From Lachnospiraceae bacterium (GTDB taxonomy: Bacteria; Bacillota; Clostridia; Lachnospirales; Lachnospiraceae), in the NCBI GenBank assembly GCA_016281385.1, contig JAEEIN010000131.1, positions 1-37,242 on the forward strand: a DNA stretch of 37,242 bases. Direction: 5' to 3'. Below, in pieces: positions 8,534 to 17,084 of the stretch. The notes under the pieces were generated by a model that had not been told where the DNA came from, searched no databases, and saw only the letters and a list, made by a program, of their open reading frames with translations. The translations under genes and the position numbers were made by a program. The number at the start of each line of letters is the position of its first letter. The first letter of the stretch is position 1.

Positions 8534-9403
8534 ATGATCAGATTGGATAAACTTACAAAGGAGTATAAGGATTTCAAGCTTGATATCTCCCTTGAATTAC
8601 AGCCCGGTACGGTTTACGGACTGATAGGAAAGAACGGTGCCGGAAAGAGCACCACCATAAAGGCGATCTTAGGCCTTATCCGTCCCACTTCGGGAACGGT
8701 TGAAGTACTGGGAAAGAGCCCTTCAGACTTTACGGCGAAGGACAAGGCCCTTATAGGTGCCTGCCTTGCTGATTCGGGTTTTGGACGTACTCTGACGGTA
8801 AATGACGTGATCTGCATTTTGAAAAAAATGTATACGGATTTCAATGAAGAACGTTTCAAAAAGCAGTGTTTGGATCAGGGACTTCCCTTTGACAAGTCAC
8901 TCGGAGATTTTTCAACGGGTATGAAAGCTAAGCTCCGTGTGCTCTGTGCCCTTTGCCACAATGCGAAGCTCCTTGTTCTTGATGAGCCCACCGCAGGCCT
9001 TGATATCCTGGCGAGAAACGACATCCTTGATATGTTAAGAAATTACATGGCCGAGGATGAAGAACGCTGCATGCTCATCAGCTCCCATATCTCATCCGAC
9101 CTTGAAGGCCTTTGCGACAAGATCTTAATGATCGGCGAGGGAAGGCTTGTTCTTGAAGAGGATACGGATATCCTGCTTGGAAAATACGGAATCATTAAGG
9201 TAAACGACGAAAGTTTCAAGACACTTGATAAAAGCTACATTGTAAGTGCGAAGAAGCAGCCCTACGGTTACGACTGCCTTACAAACGAGAAGCAGTTTTA
9301 CATGGAGAATTACCCCACTACCGCAATCGAAAACAGCAATATCGACAGTTTGATAATGCTTATGCTCGGAAGCGACAAGAACGCTTTAAAGGAGGAAAAA
9401 TAA
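8534..9403 (+). CDS. ABC transporter ATP-binding protein (YtrB-like)
   Basis: The protein has 289 residues. It carries Walker A GLIGKNGAGKSTT (about 31-43), the signature FSTGMKAKL in place of the usual LSGG, Walker B LLVLDEPTAGLD and the switch His in ISSHI. A C-terminal extension of about 70 residues is typical of ATPases paired with ABC-2 permeases. The gene starts directly after the GntR stop and is followed two bases later by a permease gene, so the three form one operon. The likely role is export of an antibiotic, peptide or lipid, or an envelope-stress response; the substrate is unknown. Confidence 0.92.
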   Translation: MIRLDKLTKEYKDFKLDISLELQPGTVYGLIGKNGAGKSTTIKAILGLIRPTSGTVEVLGKSPSDFTAKDKALIGACLADSGFGRTLTVNDVICILKKMYTDFNEERFKKQCLDQGLPFDKSLGDFSTGMKAKLRVLCALCHNAKLLVLDEPTAGLDILARNDILDMLRNYMAEDEERCMLISSHISSDLEGLCDKILMIGEGRLVLEEDTDILLGKYGIIKVNDESFKTLDKSYIVSAKKQPYGYDCLTNEKQFYMENYPTTAIENSNIDSLIMLMLGSDKNALKEEK

Positions 9404-9404
9404 A

Positions 9405-10058
9405 ATGACCGGATTGATCGTTAAAGATATCAGACAGCTTGCTCAGAAAAAGAAATACTTTCTCATGTTCGGAGTGATCGCCCTGATCCTGGCATTCAGC
9501 ATGGATGACACTTTCATAATCTCATACATTACCATGATAGGAATGATCCTTGCCGTAAGCACAATATCCTATGATGAGTTTGATAACGGACTTGCGTTCC
9601 TGATGACTCTGCCGGTCACCAGAAAACAGTATGCTCTGGAGAAGCATCTCTTCGGCTGCTGCCTCATATTCATATCCTGCATCATCGGCTTTGCCCTTCA
9701 CTTTGTAAGCTGCCTGCTTAAAGGAACGGCCTTTGATATTAAAACCGTTATCCCCACTTCCGTCGTATTTTTTGTGATCTTCTGCGTGATCATGTCGATC
9801 CTTGTACCCATAGAGCTTCATTTCGGGATCGAGAAGTCCCGTGTGGTAATGCTCATCCTCTTCGGCGGAGTTTTTGCGATCGGTATACTCGGCAGAACAC
9901 TTACGGAAAAGTTCAATTTCGACCCTTCCCTTTTAATGCTTAAGTTCCAAAGCATCTCGCCCGCCATACTCATCGGTTTTGGCACGATCGTTACCCTGCT
10001 GATCCTTGCGGTAACCACAGGGCTCTCCGCAGTCATTATGGAGAAGAAAGAATTTTAA
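9405..10058 (+). CDS. ABC-2 type transporter permease
   Basis: The protein has 217 residues and about six hydrophobic helices. It starts MTGLIVKDIRQLAQKKKYF and contains ISYDEFDNGLAFLMTLPVTRKQYALEKH, a loop typical of ABC-2 permeases of the small YtrC/EcsB-like kind. GGAGG lies 9 bases before the ATG, inside the end of the ATPase gene. It is the last gene of the GntR-ABC operon. Its stop codon overlaps the stop of the convergent feoAB fusion within TTAA, and no terminator separates the two. Confidence 0.85.
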   Translation: MTGLIVKDIRQLAQKKKYFLMFGVIALILAFSMDDTFIISYITMIGMILAVSTISYDEFDNGLAFLMTLPVTRKQYALEKHLFGCCLIFISCIIGFALHFVSCLLKGTAFDIKTVIPTSVVFFVIFCVIMSILVPIELHFGIEKSRVVMLILFGGVFAIGILGRTLTEKFNFDPSLLMLKFQSISPAILIGFGTIVTLLILAVTTGLSAVIMEKKEF

Positions 10059-12418
10059 CCAAGGCCAAAGGCCATTCCGATAAGACGCACGATAAGTGCA
10101 ATGACCCATGCCACTGCGCACTGAAATATAACAAGCCTTAAGGCGGCTCTTCTTCCCGCCTCTCTCCTTACGGAAGCCACCGCTGCAACGCAGGGAGTGT
10201 AAAGAAGGCAGAATACAAGGAATGTGAAGGCCGTAAGTCCCGTCATCTCCGCACGAAGGCCTTCCGCTCCTCCGTAAAGGACCGTAAGCATGGAAACCAC
10301 GCTTTCTTTTGCGAGAAAGCCGGAAATAAGTGAGGTTACGGTCTTCCAGTTACCGAATCCGAGAGGTGCGAATATGGGAGCGATCACACCTGCTATAAGG
10401 GCAAGGATGCTCTCCTCTGAATCGGATACCATGTTAAAATAGGGATTAAAGGTCTGTAAGAACCAGACAATAACGGTTCCCACAAATATAACGGTAAAGG
10501 CTCTCTGGATAAAGTCCTTGGCCTTATCCCACATCAGCATCGTTACATTCTTTATACCGGGCAGTCTGTAGTTCGGAAGTTCCATAACGAAAGGAACCGC
10601 CTCGCCCTTAAATATCGTATTCTTTCCCACAAGCGCGATAAGTATCGCAGTAAGTATTCCTATGAAATAAAGCGACACCGAAACCAGCCCCGAATAAGCA
10701 GGAAAAAAGGTTGCCGCAAAGAATCCGTAGATCGGCATCTTCGCACTGCAGCTCATGAAGGGAATAAGAAGCTGCGTCATCTTTCTGTCCCTGTCGGAAG
10801 GGAGGGTCCTCGTTGCCATGATTGCCGGAACGCTGCATCCGAAGCCTATGAGCATGGGAACGATGCTTCTTCCCGACAGTCCCAGTTTTCTTAAAAGCTT
10901 ATCCATGAAAAAGGCAACTCTCGCCATGTATCCGCTGTCTTCAAGCATTGAAAGAAAGAAATAAAGCGTCACTATGACCGGAACGAAGGAAAGCACAGAG
11001 CCTACGCCTTCGAATACCGCATCTATCACCAGCGAATGGATCGGTGGTGCCACATTTGCTGCAGTCAGAGCGGCATCGACCACATCGGTCAGTTTGGAAA
11101 TGAGCAGTGCCAGAATGTCCTGCAAAAAGGCTCCTATCACATTAAAGGACAGGAAAAATACCAGTCCCATTATCAGAATGAAGATGGGGATGGCAGTCCA
11201 TTTGCCTGTAAAGATCCTGTCAAGCTTTCTGCTCCTTGCATGCTCCTTGCTCTCTTTGGGCTTTATGACCGCCTGGGCGCATATGCGATGAATGAAGGTA
11301 AAGCGCATATCCGCTATGGCTGCTGCCCGGTCGAGGCCTCTTTCTTCTTCCATCTGAACAATGATCTTGTTAAGTACTTCCGCATCTGCAGAATGAAGAT
11401 CAAGGGCTTTTTCAACCAGCGGATCGCCCTCGATCAGTTTGCTTGCTGCGAATCTGATGGGGATTTCCGCCTTCTCCGTATGGTCCTCAATGAGGCTCAT
11501 TATGGAGTGTATCGCACGATGGACCGCCCCACCGTGATCGTCCTTGCCGCAGAAGTCGGCATTGCCCGGCTTCTCTGCGTACCTGGCGATATGGATCGCA
11601 TGATCTATAAGTTCTTCTATACCCTGATTCTTTGCAGCCGAAATGGGAACAACGGGCACGCTGATGAGTTTCTCAAGCATATTGATCTTCACCGCTCCGC
11701 CGTTTCCCACCATCTCGTCCATCATGTTAAGGGCGATCACCATGGGAATGTCCAGTTCTAACAGCTGCATCGTCAGATACAGGTTTCTCTCTATATTTGT
11801 AGCATCAACTATATTGATGATGGCCGAAGGCTTCTCTTCAAGAACAAAACGTCTGGAAACCACCTCTTCGCTTGAGTAAGGGGACATGGAATAAATACCG
11901 GGTAAGTCAACGACCTCTGTGTCGGGATAACCGGTGATGGAACCGCTCTTCTTGTCAACGGTGACACCGGGGAAATTGCCCACATGCTGGTTTGCACCTG
12001 TCAGACGGTTGAAAAGCGTTGTTTTTCCGCAGTTCTGGTTACCCACAAGAGCAAAGGTCAGCTTGCCTGTCTTCTCTTTTCGCTCCCTGTGGCCGCGCTT
12101 GTAATCATGTTCGCTTGCATCCTCACCTATGAAGGGGTGGGGGATCTCTTTCACAAAGGGCTTTTTCGCAGCGTTCTCCGCTTCCTTTGTGCTGCGGACA
12201 TTTTCGATCTCTATGTTCTCCGCATCGCTTAAGCGGATGGTAAGCTCGTATCCCGAAACCATAAGTTCCATGGGATCGCCCATGGGTGCGTACTTTATCA
12301 AAGACACTTCTCCGCCGGGGATCATTCCCATATCAAGGAAGTGCTGCCTTAATGCTCCGGTACCTCCCACGCTTTTTATAGTTGCGGTCTGTCCGATCTT
12401 AAGTTCTCTGAGATTCAT
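10055..12418 (-). CDS. feoB: Ferrous iron transporter, FeoA-FeoB fusion
   Basis: The 787-residue protein imports Fe2+ across the membrane. Residues 1-75 form a complete FeoA (SH3-like) domain, with LRQHFLDMGMIPGGEV and the GYELTIR end. After a charged linker, the G domain has G1 GNQNCGKT (126-133), G3 DLPG (172-175) and G4 NMMD (231-234). The membrane part contains both conserved gate motifs, CSVPAIMATR (about 528-537) and TPCVAAVASVRRE (about 741-753). Start ATG 12418 has AAAGGA 7 bases upstream. Unlike the second feo locus, no GTTAG-type box is visible upstream. A DUF4867 gene with its terminator lies just upstream. Confidence 0.96.
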   Translation of the reverse strand: MNLRELKIGQTATIKSVGGTGALRQHFLDMGMIPGGEVSLIKYAPMGDPMELMVSGYELTIRLSDAENIEIENVRSTKEAENAAKKPFVKEIPHPFIGEDASEHDYKRGHRERKEKTGKLTFALVGNQNCGKTTLFNRLTGANQHVGNFPGVTVDKKSGSITGYPDTEVVDLPGIYSMSPYSSEEVVSRRFVLEEKPSAIINIVDATNIERNLYLTMQLLELDIPMVIALNMMDEMVGNGGAVKINMLEKLISVPVVPISAAKNQGIEELIDHAIHIARYAEKPGNADFCGKDDHGGAVHRAIHSIMSLIEDHTEKAEIPIRFAASKLIEGDPLVEKALDLHSADAEVLNKIIVQMEEERGLDRAAAIADMRFTFIHRICAQAVIKPKESKEHARSRKLDRIFTGKWTAIPIFILIMGLVFFLSFNVIGAFLQDILALLISKLTDVVDAALTAANVAPPIHSLVIDAVFEGVGSVLSFVPVIVTLYFFLSMLEDSGYMARVAFFMDKLLRKLGLSGRSIVPMLIGFGCSVPAIMATRTLPSDRDRKMTQLLIPFMSCSAKMPIYGFFAATFFPAYSGLVSVSLYFIGILTAILIALVGKNTIFKGEAVPFVMELPNYRLPGIKNVTMLMWDKAKDFIQRAFTVIFVGTVIVWFLQTFNPYFNMVSDSEESILALIAGVIAPIFAPLGFGNWKTVTSLISGFLAKESVVSMLTVLYGGAEGLRAEMTGLTAFTFLVFCLLYTPCVAAVASVRREAGRRAALRLVIFQCAVAWVIALIVRLIGMAFGLG

Positions 12419-12440
12419 CTCGTTGTCCTTTACAATGCTT

Positions 12441-12479
12441 AAAATATTAAAAGAGTGGTATCATACGATACCACCCTTT
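12441..12479 (-). terminator. Terminator after the DUF4867 gene
   Basis: A stem of up to 13 bp with one mismatch (arms 12467-12479 and 12450-12462, 4-base loop) is followed on the minus strand by a T-rich tract (12441-12454). The loop region contains TATGAT, one base from a -10 consensus, which could serve the feoAB gene downstream. Confidence 0.75.
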
Positions 12480-12502
12480 ATCATCTCATTTAATATAATA
12501 CA

Positions 12503-13138
12503 TCAATCTACGCTGATATCAATATTTTTTCCCGTAAGTCCCACATAAGCGCCTGACTTGGCTTCCGAGCTGTCTGCGTGAGCAATAAGCCACTTGTTAC
12601 GTGCCCAGAGAAGGCCGTCCTCTTCGTTCTTAACCTTTATTTCAGGCTTATCGGTGTTCGTTCCCTTGGGAAGAACAATGGCTACACGGAAGCCGTCGAT
12701 GCCTTCCTGCTGGCAGGGAGCATAATGAAGAGTGTCCTCATATACCAAAACAACATCGCCCTTGTCTGCGGTAAATGCAACAACGTCTTTGGTGTCAAGC
12801 TTTCCGTCATGGATATCGGATGCCTTTGCAAGAAGAAGAACAAAAGCCGTTGTTCCGATGTTAAGCTCGCAACCCCTGTGATACTCAAGGCAGTTAAGCT
12901 TTGTATTTCTTCCCCAGCACATACCTACCTGAACAGGCATTCCGCCGTAAGCACGATCGGTAAACTCCTTATAAAGATCCGTACATGCCTCAAGGCTGTC
13001 GATAGCGGGCTCGTAAGCCACACCCTCTGCGGGAAGATCGATCTTCTCCATTGCACTGAGCAAAGGAGCAACATCATAGCCCTTAAGGACTTTTCCGTAT
13101 TTCTCAAACAATTCACTGTGAACAGATACAAATTTCAC
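12503..13138 (-). CDS. DUF4867 family protein
   Basis: The protein has 211 residues from a GTG start at 13138. GGAGG lies 8 bases before this GTG, and the resulting start MKFVSVHSELFEKYGKVLKGYD matches the way I recall family members beginning. An ATG 24 bases upstream lacks a ribosome site. Conserved-looking blocks are GGMPVQVGMCWGRNTKLNCLEYH, GTTAFVLLLAK and TLHYAPCQQ, with several His/Glu/Cys that could bind metal in a cupin-like fold. The family is often near sugar-metabolism genes and its function is not known. It has its own promoter and terminator. Confidence 0.75.
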   Translation of the reverse strand: MKFVSVHSELFEKYGKVLKGYDVAPLLSAMEKIDLPAEGVAYEPAIDSLEACTDLYKEFTDRAYGGMPVQVGMCWGRNTKLNCLEYHRGCELNIGTTAFVLLLAKASDIHDGKLDTKDVVAFTADKGDVVLVYEDTLHYAPCQQEGIDGFRVAIVLPKGTNTDKPEIKVKNEEDGLLWARNKWLIAHADSSEAKSGAYVGLTGKNIDISVD

Positions 13139-13172
13139 GATGTAACCCTCCTGTTTTTTCATGATATTTTAA

Positions 13173-13219
13173 AGCCCTTCCGGGCAATCTCACCACTTGT
13201 GATTTTACCATGAAGGGCT
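13173..13219 (-). terminator. Hairpin after the kinase-GNAT gene, possible terminator
   Basis: Arms AGCCCTTC (13173-13180) and GAAGGGCT (13212-13219) pair over 8 bp, with partly pairing bases inside the loop. The tract after the stem on the minus strand (TTTAAAAT) is weak, so termination efficiency is uncertain. It lies between the stop at 13258 and the next gene. Confidence 0.45.
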
Positions 13220-13230
13220 CATTTTGTAAA
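13202..13230 (-). promoter_or_regulatory. Promoter of the DUF4867 gene
   Basis: On the minus strand, TTTACA (13225-13230), a 17-base spacer ending TGG and TAAAAT (13202-13207) give both a -35 and an extended -10. The element lies within the hairpin of the upstream gene. Confidence 0.6.
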
Positions 13231-13257
13231 AACAATCTTTTTGTTTTTCCTCAGATC

Positions 13258-14310
13258 TCAGACCTTTCTTTCGTAATCGATAAGCGTCATCGCATCATTC
13301 ACCTTCTGTTCTTCTCCCACACGGACAAATCCGCACTTTTCATAGAGGTGACAGTTGCCGGGTTCTTCCTTTATGGTGGAGAGTTTCCAGACCTTTGCCT
13401 CCGGATGAAGTTCAAAGGATTTTAGGATCGCCACATGGCCGATGCCCTGATCCTGATACTTCGGATGTATGAACAAGGGGCTTATATAATATGTCGAAGG
13501 GCCGTCACAGGTCTTGTATCCGAGATTCACCGCTCCTACCCTGGCTCCGTCCTTGACTATGAAATAATACCTGCGGTTCAGCTGCTTTGTCCTTGCAATG
13601 ACCTTTTCAATTGGCTCAATTGCTGGAGAACCTTCATCGTGATACTTCTCATACAAAGGCATGAAGCTGTCGATCTGTAACGAGTAAAGCTGCTGGATCT
13701 CGTCATCTCTGACTTCCTCGAGTTTCACACGGTTCATCATCTCCGTGACTCCCCGTCCCGGGAGGTTAAAACGTTTCTTTATCATCTGTGCCACAACGTC
13801 GGGCTCCAGATCCGTATTGTCGATCTTTATGTAATTCTCAAAAGGTATCTCACCGTCACGGCTTACCAGCCTGTATTTCGTTTCTTCACGGATCATTCGA
13901 TCCTGAGAAACCGTTATGTCACGCTTGGAAGCTTTGTTCTTAAGCCGGTTCTCCGTTTTGTTGCGTTCAAGCCTTACCGCCTGATCCGCCACAAGTTCAA
14001 CGTAGTAAACGGTTCCGCCTGTAGCTTCGAACCTGTCGGTAATACCCTTTATGTAATCCCAGTCCGACTGCATGTCAAAGGCCCACATGTAGGTAAAGAT
14101 CATACCTTCATAGCCGGTCTTTAAAAACGCATCGATGATGTCCTCTCTTAATTTACTCACCACAACGCCGTCAAACTTTCCGAATATCTCGATGACGGGC
14201 TCGATCATCATGTGATTGTGAAAGAGCCTGTAGTCCGTGATCTTCATCAGTTCCTGGCCAACGGTCATCTTGCCCACTGCGCCGCTTCCTATGATAACGA
14301 TTAAATTCAT
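13258..14310 (-). CDS. Shikimate-kinase-like P-loop domain fused to GNAT acetyltransferase
   Basis: The 350-residue protein has two domains. Residues 1 to about 185 form a small-kinase-like P-loop fold with GSGAVGKMTVGQEL (8-21), where Met replaces the usual Ser/Thr after the P-loop Lys and Thr follows it, and LFHNHMMIEPV. I recall this GxxAVGKMTVGxEL pattern from uncharacterised AAA/kinase-like proteins. Residues about 195-350 form a GNAT acetyltransferase, with the acetyl-CoA motif YQDQGIGHVAI and an LYEKCGFVRVG end. Substrates of both halves are unknown. ATG 14310 has GGGG 9 bases upstream. The gene has a good promoter of its own. Confidence 0.8.
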   Translation of the reverse strand: MNLIVIIGSGAVGKMTVGQELMKITDYRLFHNHMMIEPVIEIFGKFDGVVVSKLREDIIDAFLKTGYEGMIFTYMWAFDMQSDWDYIKGITDRFEATGGTVYYVELVADQAVRLERNKTENRLKNKASKRDITVSQDRMIREETKYRLVSRDGEIPFENYIKIDNTDLEPDVVAQMIKKRFNLPGRGVTEMMNRVKLEEVRDDEIQQLYSLQIDSFMPLYEKYHDEGSPAIEPIEKVIARTKQLNRRYYFIVKDGARVGAVNLGYKTCDGPSTYYISPLFIHPKYQDQGIGHVAILKSFELHPEAKVWKLSTIKEEPGNCHLYEKCGFVRVGEEQKVNDAMTLIDYERKV

Positions 14311-14342
14311 TTTGTTCTTCCCCTTTAAAGTATTTGGAAGAT

Positions 14343-14371
14343 ATTGTACATCATAGTCGCATCACATACAA
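14343..14371 (-). promoter_or_regulatory. Promoter of the kinase-GNAT gene
   Basis: On the minus strand, TTGTAT (14366-14371), an exact 17-base spacer and TACAAT (14343-14348) lie about 33 bases before the start codon. Confidence 0.6.
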
Positions 14372-14387
14372 CGCAGGGGCAAAGGTT

Positions 14388-17069
14388 TTATTCCACGTTC
14401 TTAAGCGCCACGTCAAGAGGAATACGTTTGATCCTTATGAAATCCAGGATCGATACGAAGGCGTAGCCCACCAGAAGGTAGACCACCGCAAGCACCGCCG
14501 ATGCGGGTTTTAAGAAGAATGCGAAATAACCGTCCATCTGGAGCATGAATACCCTGAAGATCCGGATCATAAGGTAAAAGCCGATGGCAAAACCGGCTAA
14601 GGAGCAGACAGTTACCACCACGGCTGTGGGAATGATGTATAAAGAGCCGATCTCTTTGTTCTTAAATCCCAGTATCTTTGCCATGGATATGGACTGCTCG
14701 TTTCTTTCGATGATGATCTTCGCAAGAAGGTAGATCAGTGCAGCCGCAAGAACAACAAGGGCGTACTTGAATATGCCCACGATTCCGCCAATAGAATGGG
14801 TAAGCTGTACCGTGATCTTCGTTATGTCCTCTGAGGTGATGACGGTTGCGATATTCTGCTCATCAAGGTCCGTGATCTCGTTCTTTGAGAAGAATCCCGA
14901 AAACTCATCTTCTTCTTTTTCAAAGACGGATCTGAAGCTTGTGTCATCCATGAAAGCCGCTACGGCTCCGTCATAATCAACGCTTCCCGAAACCTTGAAC
15001 TCGTAGGATTTATTCTCGTACTCTGCGTTGAGTTTGAGAGTGTCGCCTTTGCGAATACCGAATTTCTTGGAGAACGCACTTGAGATCAGCACTTCTCCTT
15101 CTTTAAGGCTGCTGCCGAGATTGATAAACCCGCTGTTGTCGATTATTCCGTATACGGTCACGCTCTCATCGCCTCCACTTCCCATTCCGGTCCTGAAGGA
15201 GCTTTCCTTCTTGGGATACAAAAGCGTTGTGGCAAGAAAAGGTTCAGCGGTCTTTTCAGCTGTTTCTATGACATTTCCATCTTCGTCCCGGTAATCCATC
15301 AGCATATACTGATAGTCCGCAAACATCATGTTGCCGGCTTCGTCTGCGTAATGATTAAGGGAATCGGGGAGTCCGAAGGCAAAGCACATCATCAGTTCTA
15401 TAAAAACAACACCGAACATTAAGATCCCATAGTTTGGCATGTTCTGGAAAAGGATCCTTAACCTGAATCTTCTTAAGAAGGACCAGGAAGGAAGCCTGCG
15501 GGCTTTGGTGCGTTTGCTCTTTGAAAGGTCATGCCGTAAGAACCTTAAGGGGCTTAACTGAAGCTTCTTTACTATCACGAAAAGGTTGACAAAGAACATG
15601 AGCAAAAGCGGAATAACGGTTGTTTTTACAAGGGCCGTATTGCTCCAGACCGAATAGGCGGTGGGCAGGCTGTAGCTCTCATAATAAAGGTTTATCGCCA
15701 CATTCTTAAATGCGGTATAGCCCAGGACATTTCCGATCACAGCGCCCAAGATGGTGACTACTACGGGCATTGACATATAATGAACCACAAGTTCACGTTT
15801 GCTGTAGCCGGAAGCACGTAAGGTTCCTATAACGGAAGCTTCTTTGTCGATAGTGTTGCTTATTGTTATTGCAAAAATAAAGGCTATGACACCGATGAGG
15901 ATATAGCAGAGGATCGCCGTTCCTGCAGAGTCTCCCTCGATATCGCTTACGGCAAAGTTGCTGGCCTGTCTTAAATATTCGGGGAGATAGTCATCTATCT
16001 CGTTGTCAAAAACAAGGGACTGAGTGATAAGCGCCTTTAAGAATGCGCCCGAATTGTCCGCCTTTTCAACCCTGTCGGCGGGAGCATCCACATATTTGAA
16101 AGCGTAATTGTAATGGATCCTGGACTTTAGGTTTGCAAAGGCTTCCGGCGTTACCATGGCAACGTCGAATCCGAAAGCATCAAACATAAGGTCCGTATTG
16201 GATTCGTGCAATGTAAGATAATTAACGTATGACAGAAGTCCCACAACCTTAAACTGCTTCTTTCCGACCTTGATAGTGTCACCAAGCCTGATGCCTACAT
16301 TGTCGGCATGCATTCTGTCAATGGCGATCTCATCGGAACTCTCGGGAGCCCGACCTTCAAGGAAGGAGGCCTTGTCGATCTCGGAATCGCTTCTGTATAT
16401 ACGCACATTTGATGTGTGTGAGCCGGCTTTTTCTTCTTCCTCGCGATAGAAATGCTCGTAAATGACCGTTTTGACCGGTGTAAACTCATCATTGAGGTTG
16501 TATCTGTCCGCCACCTTGTCCCATTCTTCGTCCACTTTCTCCACTACCTTGTCATGGGCTTCTTTGTAGGCATCCTCTGCGGCGGTCCTGAATTCCTCCG
16601 ATTCTCTTGCCTCTTTGATGGCTTCATCATAAGAAGCATCTATGGCAGTGTCGATCTGTTCCTTTATCACATCTTCATCAGTGATGCCATAAGCTTCGCA
16701 CTGAGCGCGTACGGCCTCTTCTATGGCCGATTCTACCTGTGAATCCAGTTCTTCTTCGATGGCATCCGCAACTTCCTTGTCAGCTTCTTCGATGCCTTTG
16801 TTTATGTAGTATTCCCTTACATCGGCCTTTTCGCCGGTGCTTATGGCATCCAGCATTTCCTGTGAAGCGCGTTTTGACAGTTCAAAACGGCCGTCTTCCA
16901 GATTAAGGACCTCACGGCCGGAATAAACCGCTTCCAGCATTCCGTCGTGTCCCACATACATTCCCGAGATAACTCCGATCATGACCACCATGAAAACGAT
17001 TATGACCAGATATTTGTGCCAGTCGGACTTAAGTTCTCTCGGGATCCTTTTGATAAGAGGATTTCTCAT
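14388..17069 (-). CDS. FtsX-like ABC transporter permease with large extracytoplasmic domain
   Basis: The 893-residue protein has one helix near 22-40, then a very large outside region (about 41-380), four more helices (383-403, 432-455, 482-500, 549-568), a second outside domain (about 570-760) and three C-terminal helices (766-788, 812-836, 856-875). This is the doubled FtsX arrangement of MacB/BceB-type exporters. The first outside region carries a highly acidic, probably helical or coiled-coil stretch (about 90-195). The ATPase gene ends 15 bases upstream, and GGAGGG precedes the ATG. With the DtxR-like gene upstream it forms a three-gene operon. The substrate is not evident; candidates are a peptide, lipid or metal-linked compound. 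Confidence 0.88.
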   Translation of the reverse strand: MRNPLIKRIPRELKSDWHKYLVIIVFMVVMIGVISGMYVGHDGMLEAVYSGREVLNLEDGRFELSKRASQEMLDAISTGEKADVREYYINKGIEEADKEVADAIEEELDSQVESAIEEAVRAQCEAYGITDEDVIKEQIDTAIDASYDEAIKEARESEEFRTAAEDAYKEAHDKVVEKVDEEWDKVADRYNLNDEFTPVKTVIYEHFYREEEEKAGSHTSNVRIYRSDSEIDKASFLEGRAPESSDEIAIDRMHADNVGIRLGDTIKVGKKQFKVVGLLSYVNYLTLHESNTDLMFDAFGFDVAMVTPEAFANLKSRIHYNYAFKYVDAPADRVEKADNSGAFLKALITQSLVFDNEIDDYLPEYLRQASNFAVSDIEGDSAGTAILCYILIGVIAFIFAITISNTIDKEASVIGTLRASGYSKRELVVHYMSMPVVVTILGAVIGNVLGYTAFKNVAINLYYESYSLPTAYSVWSNTALVKTTVIPLLLMFFVNLFVIVKKLQLSPLRFLRHDLSKSKRTKARRLPSWSFLRRFRLRILFQNMPNYGILMFGVVFIELMMCFAFGLPDSLNHYADEAGNMMFADYQYMLMDYRDEDGNVIETAEKTAEPFLATTLLYPKKESSFRTGMGSGGDESVTVYGIIDNSGFINLGSSLKEGEVLISSAFSKKFGIRKGDTLKLNAEYENKSYEFKVSGSVDYDGAVAAFMDDTSFRSVFEKEEDEFSGFFSKNEITDLDEQNIATVITSEDITKITVQLTHSIGGIVGIFKYALVVLAAALIYLLAKIIIERNEQSISMAKILGFKNKEIGSLYIIPTAVVVTVCSLAGFAIGFYLMIRIFRVFMLQMDGYFAFFLKPASAVLAVVYLLVGYAFVSILDFIRIKRIPLDVALKNVE

Positions 17070-17084
17070 TGTTTTTTTCCCTCC

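Noticed and set aside
11036-11761. Plus-strand 241-codon frame inside feoAB
   Set aside because: A shadow of the feoAB coding strand, with Cys/His-rich random composition and no ribosome site.
10055-12418. feoA-feoB fusion as a frameshift or assembly artefact
   Set aside because: The frame is continuous through a plausible charged linker, and natural FeoA-FeoB fusions are known.
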